Shown here in pieces: positions 6,226 through 11,209 of a stretch of DNA of 11,209 bases; positions within the stretch are counted from its first letter, which is position 1; each line of letters opens with the position of its first letter. Under the pieces are notes generated by a model. It was given only the letters and a program-made list of their open reading frames with translations. It did no database searches and was not told the DNA's origin. The stretch is from Clostridiales bacterium (lineage in GTDB: Bacteria; Bacillota; Clostridia; Oscillospirales; Butyricicoccaceae). The position numbers and the translations under genes were made by a program. The stretch is from the NCBI GenBank assembly GCA_019421385.1, contig JAHZFK010000063.1:1-11209 (forward strand). The letters run 5' to 3'.

Positions 6226-6249
6226 AGCATATTGTGTTTGTGGTAAGAT
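6220..6249 (+). promoter_or_regulatory. Candidate sigma-A promoter of gluQ
   Basis: On the plus strand TTGCAA (6220-6225), 18-nt spacer, TAAGAT (6244-6249), 35 nt before the gluQ start codon. TTGCAA is its own reverse complement, so the same six bases would be the -35 of the divergent GH3 gene. Confidence 0.55.
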
Positions 6250-6284
6250 AAGGAGACTGAGGGGATGGAAAGGGGAGAGACAGG

Positions 6285-7205
6285 ATGCAGACCATCGGAC
6301 GCTTCGCGCCCAGTCCAAGCGGGCGTATGCACCTCGGCAATGTACTGTGTGCATTGCTGGCGTTTTTAAGCGCACGGCGGCAAAACGGGCAGTTTTTGCT
6401 GCGGATAGAAGATTTGGATGCCATGCGCTGCCCGCGCAGCTTCGCTGACCTGATTATGGATGATTTGCGCTGGCTGGGGCTGGATTGGGACGGCGAGGTG
6501 CCCTATCAGTCCGAGCGTGCGGCTATCTATGAGCAGTACGAAGCCATTTTACGCGACAAGGGGCTGCTGTATCCCTGTTTCTGTTCGCGCGCCGCGCTGC
6601 ACGCCGCATCTGCGCCGCATTTGTCGGATGGTCGTGTGCTGTACGCTGGCACCTGCCGCGATTTGACAGTCGAACAGGTGGCGGAAAAGCGTAAAACGCG
6701 CGCACCAGCCACGCGTGTGCGCGTGCCGGATGAAGTCGTGCGTTTCACCGATGCGGTATGGGGCGACTACGCGGAAAATCTCGCGGAGGAATGCGGGGAT
6801 TTCATTGTCCGCCGCTCGGATGGCGTGTTCGCCTATCAGTTGGCGGTCGTGGTGGATGATGCGCTGACGGGTGTCAACGAAGTTGTACGCGGCGCGGATC
6901 TGATTTCGAGTACCCCGCGGCAGATTTGGCTGCATCGACTGTTCGGCTTTGAGCCGCCGCGGTTTGCGCATATCCCGCTGCTGTGCGACCATGACGGACG
7001 ACGACTGTCCAAGCGGGACGAGGATCTTGACCTCGGCCTGCTGCGTGAGCGATTCACACCAGAACAAGTAATTGGCGCATTGGCTTGCGCTGCGGGTTTG
7101 ATGGATCGGCCGGAGCCGGTTGCGGTACGAGAGCTCGTTTCTGCCTTTGATTGGGCCAAAATCCCCCGTCATGACTTGTTTTTGCCGGATATTTTCCGCC
7201 AATAA
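6285..7205 (+). CDS. gluQ: Glutamyl-Q tRNA(Asp) synthetase (GluQ-RS)
   Basis: A 306-aa truncated relative of glutamyl-tRNA synthetase. GluQ-RS activates glutamate and attaches it to the queuosine base at position 34 of tRNA-Asp rather than to the 3' end. The class I catalytic core is visible: GRFAPSPSGRMHLGN with the HIGH-like MHLG (15-18), RIEDLD (40-45), and the KMSKS-like RRLSKRD (239-245). A zinc site is suggested by C98, C100, Y120 and C124, the pattern of GluQ-RS. The protein stops soon after the KMSKS loop and lacks the anticodon-binding domains of a roughly 480-aa GltX, which decides the call. AGGGGAG lies about 8 nt before the ATG. Single gene with its own terminator. Its substrate tRNA-Asp(GTC) is encoded at 1-55, probably by coincidence. 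Confidence 0.93.
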   Translation: MQTIGRFAPSPSGRMHLGNVLCALLAFLSARRQNGQFLLRIEDLDAMRCPRSFADLIMDDLRWLGLDWDGEVPYQSERAAIYEQYEAILRDKGLLYPCFCSRAALHAASAPHLSDGRVLYAGTCRDLTVEQVAEKRKTRAPATRVRVPDEVVRFTDAVWGDYAENLAEECGDFIVRRSDGVFAYQLAVVVDDALTGVNEVVRGADLISSTPRQIWLHRLFGFEPPRFAHIPLLCDHDGRRLSKRDEDLDLGLLRERFTPEQVIGALACAAGLMDRPEPVAVRELVSAFDWAKIPRHDLFLPDIFRQ

Positions 7206-7232
7206 AGCGCCCAAACGGGCGCTTTTCTTTTT
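7204..7232 (+). terminator. Terminator of gluQ
   Basis: A perfect 9-bp stem AAAGCGCCC/GGGCGCTTT (7204-7212 with 7217-7225) has an AAAC loop and T-rich tail TTTTCTTTTT. The stem starts inside the gluQ stop codon. Confidence 0.92.
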
Positions 7233-7245
7233 GTCTAATTTACCC

Positions 7246-7274
7246 TTGACAGTGCATGTTGGTGGTTGTATTAT
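7246..7274 (+). promoter_or_regulatory. Sigma-A promoter of the SPFH cluster
   Basis: -35 TTGACA (7246-7251), 17-nt spacer, -10 TATTAT (7269-7274). The start of transcription would fall in or next to the palindrome at 7279-7293. Confidence 0.82.
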
Positions 7275-7278
7275 AGTG

Positions 7279-7293
7279 ATATCAAATTGATAT
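7279..7293. promoter_or_regulatory. Probable operator, perfect palindrome at the SPFH transcription start
   Basis: ATATCAA (7279-7285) and TTGATAT (7287-7293) are exact reverse complements around a single A. The site lies 5 nt after the -10 box and 17 nt before the start codon, between promoter and ribosome-binding site, a typical repressor position. The ribbon-helix-helix protein at 8638-8808 is the only linked DNA-binding candidate; that it binds here is a guess. Confidence 0.65.
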
Positions 7294-7310
7294 GATTGTG
7301 AGGGATAGAT

Positions 7311-8327
7311 ATGAACGAACAACATGTGGAGTATCAGGAAAAAGTGCTGCGCGCACCGAATGGTTTGGGGATTTTGCTGCTCAATATTGTGCTGATGTTG
7401 GCTGCGGTGGCAGGCATTGTGTTCAGCGCAATGCAGCTGTCGGCAAACGGCAGCAGCGGCGGTATGGTTGCGCTGCTGGTGGTGTGTATCTTTTATTGGT
7501 GCCTGCCGTGCTGGCTGCTGTTCGCGGGTATCAAGGTGCTTGGGCCGAATGAGGCGCTGGTGCTGACGCTGTTCGGTACTTACGTCGGTACGCTCAAGGG
7601 CGAGGGCATCTTCTTTGTCAATCCGTTCTGCAATGCAGTCAATCCAGCGGCACAAAGCGCAAGTGAAGCGGCGTTGACCCATCTGTCCAAGGAGGAAAAT
7701 CCGTCGAGCGGTAAGATTGTCAAGGCGGCGGCCATGAGCAAAAAGCTGTCACTCAAGACCATGACGCTCAACAACGACAAACAGAAGATCAACGACCTGC
7801 TTGGCAATCCGATCGTCATTGGTATTGCGGTCATCTGGCACATTGAGGATACGGCAAAGGCTGTGTTCGCGGTCGACAATTATCAGGAGTTCCTGTCCAT
7901 CCAGTCGGACGCGGCGCTGCGCAACACGGTGCGCTTGTACCCCTATGATGTTTCCGAAGCAGGTGACGAAAAGAGCCTGCGCGGCTCGGCGCAGGAGATC
8001 GCTGGCGTGCTGGCGGAGGAAATTCAGAAGCGCGTTTCCTGCGCCGGTCTGAAGGTTGAGGAAGCGCGCATCACGACACTCGCCTACGCACCGGAGATCG
8101 CGGCCGCGATGCTCCAGCGGCAGCAGGCCAGCGCGGTCGTGGACGCGCGCAAGATGATCGTCGAGGGTGCGGTCGGCATGGTGGAGATGGCGCTGGACGA
8201 ACTCAGTCGCAAGCAGGTCGTCGATTTGGACGACGAGCGCAAGGCGCAGATGGTCTCCAACCTGATGGTCGTGCTTTGCGCGGGCAAGGATGCACAGCCT
8301 GTTGTCAATTCCGGCTCGATCTATTAA
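7311..8327 (+). CDS. SPFH/band-7 domain membrane protein
   Basis: A 338-aa protein of the SPFH (stomatin/prohibitin/flotillin/HflK) superfamily, oligomeric scaffolds that organise membrane patches and sometimes control proteases. Two transmembrane helices are clear (about 20-41 and 51-74). The SPFH domain starts at GIKVLGPNEALVLTLFGTYVG, runs through GEGIFFVNPF and NPIVIGIAVIWHIEDTAKAVFAVDNY to LRNTVRLYPYD, and ends with an Ala/Glu-rich helical region (225-290) of the kind that drives oligomer formation. The C-terminus ends PVVNSGSIY, a conserved ending in the Firmicute subfamily. Between NPFCNAVNP and KKLSLKTMTLNN there is an extra segment of about 30 residues (112-142), rich in Ala, Ser and Lys. 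GAGGG is about 7 nt before ATG 7311. It is the first gene of a cluster with 8356-8616 and 8638-8808. The specific cellular role is unknown. Confidence 0.9.
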   Translation: MNEQHVEYQEKVLRAPNGLGILLLNIVLMLAAVAGIVFSAMQLSANGSSGGMVALLVVCIFYWCLPCWLLFAGIKVLGPNEALVLTLFGTYVGTLKGEGIFFVNPFCNAVNPAAQSASEAALTHLSKEENPSSGKIVKAAAMSKKLSLKTMTLNNDKQKINDLLGNPIVIGIAVIWHIEDTAKAVFAVDNYQEFLSIQSDAALRNTVRLYPYDVSEAGDEKSLRGSAQEIAGVLAEEIQKRVSCAGLKVEEARITTLAYAPEIAAAMLQRQQASAVVDARKMIVEGAVGMVEMALDELSRKQVVDLDDERKAQMVSNLMVVLCAGKDAQPVVNSGSIY

Positions 8328-8355
8328 AATAGAAGGTAGGAAGGGAGGACGGACG

Positions 8356-8616
8356 ATGCTGCTCGATTTTCTGCTCAGCCTGATGGCGGGCGGTGCGGTG
8401 ACAGGCGCGCAGTCCCGGTGCGTGCCAAAGCCGCTGCGGATCGCGCTGGCAGCGTTGATCACGTTGTTTTTGCTGACACTTGGCGGGTTTATGCTGCTCT
8501 GTGCGATAGCGATCAACGGAGGCATTGCAGTGCGGTTGGTCTGTGGGGGACTGGCTGCATTGTGTTTTGGGTATCTGGTGTTTTTCATTCGTGGCGTATG
8601 GATTAGAATGCGCTGA
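8356..8616 (+). CDS. Small two-helix membrane protein, unknown function
   Basis: An 86-aa hydrophobic protein I do not recognise. The N-terminus (MLLDFLLSLMAGGAVTG) is amphipathic or membrane-dipping, followed by a short basic segment (QSRCVPKPLR) and two transmembrane helices at about 29-52 and 57-80, ending in basic RGVWIRMR. GGGAGG (8343-8348) lies 7 nt before ATG 8356; longer in-frame starts would fall inside the SPFH gene and have no ribosome-binding site. It begins 28 nt after the SPFH stop and ends 21 nt before the RHH gene, so it is almost certainly in the same transcript. A membrane partner of the SPFH oligomer is a reasonable guess only. Confidence 0.8.
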   Translation: MLLDFLLSLMAGGAVTGAQSRCVPKPLRIALAALITLFLLTLGGFMLLCAIAINGGIAVRLVCGGLAALCFGYLVFFIRGVWIRMR

Positions 8617-8637
8617 AGGAGCAAAGGAGGTGTAGCC

Positions 8638-8808
8638 GTGGCAGACAAGGAAAAAGCGAAAAAGCAGGTGCCGCTGCGGCTATCTGCCTCACTTTATGAT
8701 GAGATCGCCCGCTGGGCGGAGGATGAGTTCCGGTCGGTCAACGGCCAGATCGAGTATCTGTTGACCGAGGCGGTGCGCCGCCGAAAAAAACAAGATCCGA
8801 GGGAATGA
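8638..8808 (+). CDS. Arc-like ribbon-helix-helix DNA-binding protein
   Basis: A 56-aa protein, GTG start, preceded by an excellent AAAGGAGG (8623-8630) at 7 nt. After a lysine-rich tail (DKEKAKKQ), VPLRLSASLYDEIARWAEDE gives the strand that inserts in the DNA major groove and helix 1; FRSVNGQIEYLLTEAVRRRK gives the turn and helix 2 of an Arc/MetJ-type fold, with the usual S-x-N-x-x-I turn. Such proteins work as dimers and repress promoters by binding short palindromes. It is the last of three tightly spaced genes with the SPFH protein. Small Arc-like proteins of this kind are repeatedly found beside SPFH proteins in Clostridia (recalled, not checked); some are misnamed in databases. It may autoregulate through the palindrome at 7279-7293. 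There is no toxin gene beside it. Confidence 0.88.
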   Translation: MADKEKAKKQVPLRLSASLYDEIARWAEDEFRSVNGQIEYLLTEAVRRRKKQDPRE

Positions 8809-8827
8809 ACTTGCAGCCGGATGGGTA

Positions 8828-8856
8828 TTCCCACTTTTCCTTTGGTATGGTATAAT
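8828..8856 (+). promoter_or_regulatory. Extended -10 promoter of the GerMN gene
   Basis: TGGTATAAT (8848-8856) is an extended -10; a TTCCCA (8828-8833) matching the -35 at four of six positions is 17 nt upstream. It begins 20 nt after the RHH stop. No convincing terminator lies between, so read-through from the SPFH cluster is also possible. Confidence 0.75.
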
Positions 8857-8913
8857 GACGGCAAACCCGCCGCATGATATCAGTAGCAGCGGAGGCAGAA
8901 AGGAGAATATGCC

Positions 8914-9513
8914 ATGAGCAAACGGACAAAAGCAGTTGTGGTGGCAGTCGTCGTAATTGTTGCGCTGATTGCTGCTGCATGCATTTACGGATATGTTTCC
9001 GGACAGAGGACGCCAAATCAAACCGATCAGCCGGGTCAGACGGTTGAGCCGGATACGCCGAACAAGCCGGACACACCGGATGACCAGAAGACCCCGGACG
9101 ATACCGAGAAAGATCCGGTGCAGCCGGAAAATCCCAACCCGTCGGGCGGGGAATCGGTTGTTGTGTATGTGCCCGATGAGCAGGGCGAAACACTGACGCC
9201 GGTCGGCACGGATGCAGAGGACGATTCGGATCAGGCGCTGGTGGATGCGCTGATCGCGGCAGGCTCGCTTCCCGAAGGGGCGGCAGTACAGTCCTCCTCA
9301 ACAGCGGACGGTGTGCTGACGCTGGATATGAATGCGGTGTATGGCGATGCGGTGCGTTCGTCGGGTACGACCGGGGAAAGCCTGCTCATCTATTCGCTGG
9401 TCAATACCTTTGTGCAGGCGCGCGGTGTCAATAGCGTTTTGATTACCGTGGATGGTGCGCCGCTTGAAAGCGGGCATGAGATTTACGATTATCCGTTGGA
9501 AGCAACGGGCTGA
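8914..9513 (+). CDS. GerMN-domain membrane-anchored protein
   Basis: A 199-aa protein with a short basic start (MSKRTK), a hydrophobic helix (7-28), a Pro/Asp/Thr-rich linker (31-79) and one GerMN domain (about 80-196). The domain shows SVVVYVPDEQGETLTPV, then DQALVDALIAAGSLPEGAAVQS, DGVLTLDMNAVYGDAV, ESLLIYSLVNTFVQARGVNSVLITVDG, and an ending around GHEIYDYPLE, as in the sporulation/germination protein GerM family. The B. subtilis GerM has two such domains and bridges the forespore membrane complex; single-domain versions are also found in other wall-associated proteins. AIAAAC inside the helix (IAAAC, Cys23) is a poor lipobox because hydrophobic residues continue after the cysteine, so a signal anchor is more likely. 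AAAGGAGA is 7 nt before ATG 8914. A sporulation role is inferred from the domain. Confidence 0.85.
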   Translation: MSKRTKAVVVAVVVIVALIAAACIYGYVSGQRTPNQTDQPGQTVEPDTPNKPDTPDDQKTPDDTEKDPVQPENPNPSGGESVVVYVPDEQGETLTPVGTDAEDDSDQALVDALIAAGSLPEGAAVQSSSTADGVLTLDMNAVYGDAVRSSGTTGESLLIYSLVNTFVQARGVNSVLITVDGAPLESGHEIYDYPLEATG

Positions 9514-9521
9514 TTCAATAG

Positions 9522-9551
9522 AAAAAGGCTTCGGAACTTTAGGTCCGGCCT
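9522..9551 (-). terminator. Possible terminator of the recombinase remnant
   Basis: On the minus strand a bulged stem (AGGC and CGGA pairing with TCCG and GCCT, with a two-base AA bulge) encloses an 8-nt loop and is followed by T5 (9526-9522). It lies about 65 nt after the recombinase stop codon. The bulge makes it weak; on the plus strand it has no T-run. Confidence 0.4.
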
Positions 9552-9579
9552 GACAGGGGTAACTACAAATTTTAAGGAT

Positions 9580-9617
9580 AGGCAGGTGTTGCATTGGCAG
9601 CACCTGCCTGTTCTTTT
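9580..9617 (+). terminator. Terminator of the GerMN gene
   Basis: A perfect 9-bp stem AGGCAGGTG/CACCTGCCT (9580-9588 with 9601-9609), extended by a wobble and three more pairs to an ATTG loop, is followed by TGTTCTTTT on the plus strand. The tail reaches the recombinase stop codon at 9616-9618, read from the other strand. It may instead come with the mobile element. Confidence 0.75.
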
Positions 9618-11172
9618 ACGCACTTTTCGTGATGCTCAGATTCCCAACCACGCCAATATCCGTGTAGTAGATCTCCACCGTTTGGCTGGCGTGTTTGGAC
9701 CACTTCACATCCTTTTCATGCACCACGATTTTCTCAATGAACAGCCGCAGCAGTTCCGGCGTCAATTCCTGAATGTCGGTGTAGCGTTTGGCTTTGGCAA
9801 TAAAGTTGTCTGCGCCGGACACCGTGGCTTTCAATTTGGCGACCTCCCGCTCCTTTTGCGGGATGGCAGCTTTCAACTGCTCCTGCTCCGCCACATAACT
9901 GGCGGAGAGGGTTTGGAACTGCTCCGTGGTGATGCGCCCCAGCACCGAGTCCTCATACAGCCGTTTGAAGATGGCATCCAGTTCTGCCCCACGCTTTTTC
10001 ATCCCCGAGAGTTCCAACTCCTGCCTGCGGATCTCCCGTTTTAGTTCGGTGGACTGCCGGTCACAGATGTAAGCGGCAAATTCCTGGGTATGCTCCCGTG
10101 CCATTGCTGTCACCCGCCGGATGTCCTCCAGCACAATCTCATCCAGAATACACTCCCGGATGTAGTGGGCCGTACAGCCCTCGGCGCCTTCCTTTTTATA
10201 TGTCCGACAGGTGAAGTGGTTGTAGGAGGCGGACATGGTGTGCGCCCGGTGGAGGACCATCGTGGAACTACAGTCGGCGCAGATGACAAGGCCGGAATAC
10301 TTGTTGAGTTCCTCCATCTTTGTGGGGCGCTTTCGGTTCTGCCGTACCCGCTGGACAATATCCCAAACCTCTCGCGTGATCAGCGCCGGATGGGTCCCCT
10401 CAAACACCAAGCACTCCTCCCTGGGATGCTGCACATACCGCTTGTCCTTATAGGATTTCGTGGTGAACTTCATGTTGACCGTGTTCCCAAGGTAGGTTTC
10501 ATTCTCCAGGATGTTGGCGATGGTGCTGTCGGACCAGTTATAGGGCTGGGACAGATCGAGGCAGGTATGGCCGGATCCGAACTTACGGTAGGTGTAGACC
10601 GCCGGACAAAGCACCTTTTCAGCCTTCAACTGTTTTGCAATCTGACTCGGGCCGCGGCCGGCAGCGCAGAGGGCGAAGATACGACGCACCACAGCGGCGG
10701 CCTCCTCGTCCACGATGAGCTTGCCCTTGGCATTCTCGTCCTTTTGGTAGCCGTAGGGCGCCCGTGTCCCCAGGCGCTCCCCGCGCTGGGCCTTGGCCCG
10801 CTGCACCGCCCGGATCTTCCGGCTGGTGTCCCGCACGAACCACTCGTTAAACAGGTTTTTGAAAGGCATCAGGTCGTTGCTCTCGGCGTTTTCCGTGTCC
10901 ACATTGTCGTTGATGGCGATGTAGCGGACGCCGAACTGCGGGAACCGCTCCTCGATGTACAGCCCTGTGTGCAACTGGTTTCGACCCAGACGGCTGAGAT
11001 CCTTGGTGATGATGACCCCAATTTCCCCGTCCTCCATGTCGGACATCATGCGCTGGAAATCCGGCCGGTTGAAACTGGCCCCGGAGTATCCGTCATCCAC
11101 ATAGAATTGGATGTTGGGAAAGCGGTGGTCGATGGCATACTGCTCTAATATCCTCTTTTGGAAAGTGATTTG
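9616..11172 (-). pseudogene. Large serine recombinase, N-terminally truncated (DUF4368 type)
   Basis: The C-terminal 518 codons of a site-specific recombinase that would normally integrate and excise a mobile element. Counting from in-frame GTG 11100: the end of the resolvase domain (DDGYSGASFNRPDFQRMM, then IITKDLSRLGRNQ with the arginine cluster, to about 90), the recombinase domain (about 110-230, with APYGYQKDEN), a zinc ribbon (C274, C277, C298, C309), a coiled coil (about 345-425) and a DUF4368 tail (LTPELLRLFIEKIVVHE, ending GNLSITKSA). Recognisable homology runs upstream to ITFQKRILEQYA, then meets an in-frame TGA at 11175-11173. The missing first 50-60 residues hold the catalytic serine (usual motif Y-x-R-L-S), so the product cannot catalyse strand exchange. 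No sequence in the remaining 34 bases of the window restores the motif in any frame. The low-level alternative is a frameshift plus missing exon-like segment just outside the window. Confidence 0.85.
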
Positions 11173-11209
11173 TCAAGGGTGTTTTCTCCACGATATATCA
11201 CCCTATATC

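Noticed and set aside
6549..7682. 377-codon minus-strand frame across gluQ and the start of the SPFH gene
   Set aside because: It crosses a terminator and two promoters on the other strand and overlaps two well-supported genes.
7749..8648. 299-codon minus-strand frame opposite the SPFH cluster
   Set aside because: Antisense to the SPFH domain and small membrane gene; no ribosome-binding site or domain.
8638..8808. RHH gene as the antitoxin of a toxin-antitoxin pair
   Set aside because: No toxin-like gene is adjacent; the neighbours are membrane proteins, and the spacing places it as the last gene of the SPFH cluster.
8822..8840. TGGG-TATT-CCCA followed by CTTTTCC as a terminator after the RHH gene
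   Set aside because: Only four base pairs and a broken T-run; it overlaps the -35 region of the GerMN promoter.
10090..11148. 352-codon plus-strand frame opposite the recombinase
   Set aside because: Antisense shadow of a clear recombinase; composition is repetitive Gly/Val/His with no recognisable domain.
1..11209. CRISPR array or long tandem repeats
   Set aside because: No regularly spaced direct repeats were seen anywhere in the window.
11101..11209. Group II intron or IS end upstream of the recombinase break
   Set aside because: The 34 bases beyond the TGA are too few to show an intron domain V or a terminal repeat; only a 6-bp inverted repeat is visible, so the cause of the break cannot be assigned.

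Overview
The window looks like a chromosomal segment of a spore-forming, moderately GC-rich Firmicute, most likely a Clostridia gut lineage near Oscillospiraceae/Butyricicoccaceae. This is an inference from a GerMN-domain protein, an ECF sigma factor paired with a DUF4179-like membrane protein, strong Shine-Dalgarno sites, tight A/T-flanked hairpin terminators, and a DUF4368-type serine recombinase of the kind common in gut Clostridia. No species can be named from the sequence alone.

Layout from left to right: (1) 1-201, the end of a tRNA cluster, with the 3' part of tRNA-Asp(GTC) and a complete tRNA-Thr(GGT), separated by a hairpin plus T-run and closed by a terminator. (2) 242-1835, a MarR-type repressor overlapping a FUSC-like membrane transporter, driven by a consensus promoter whose -10 box lies inside a 27-bp inverted repeat. 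(3) 1840-2854, convergent cysK (cysteine synthase) with its own consensus promoter and an 11-bp-arm inverted repeat at the start of transcription. (4) 2870-4976, an ECF sigma factor and an overlapping membrane protein (putative anti-sigma or sensor) that ends in a stalk-like domain; an ECF-type promoter candidate precedes the sigma gene. (5) 4986-6225, a GH3 beta-N-acetylhexosaminidase lipoprotein. (6) 6220-7232, divergent GluQ-type tRNA-Asp modifying enzyme. (7) 7246-8808, a three-gene cluster of SPFH/band-7 membrane protein, small membrane protein and a 56-aa Arc-like ribbon-helix-helix protein, with a perfect palindrome between promoter and first start codon. (8) 8828-9617, a GerMN-domain membrane-anchored protein. 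(9) 9522-11209, the remnant of a large serine recombinase that lacks its catalytic N-terminus, the edge of a mobile element.

Most of the window is ordinary core genome, but it is rich in readable regulation: five sigma-A-type promoters with 17-nt spacers, one candidate sharing a -35 on the opposite strand, one ECF-type promoter, and three clean inverted-repeat operators. The best candidates for something not well described are the SPFH / small membrane protein / RHH cluster and the ECF sigma / stalk-domain partner pair beside a wall-recycling lipoprotein. Functional readings of both are inference.
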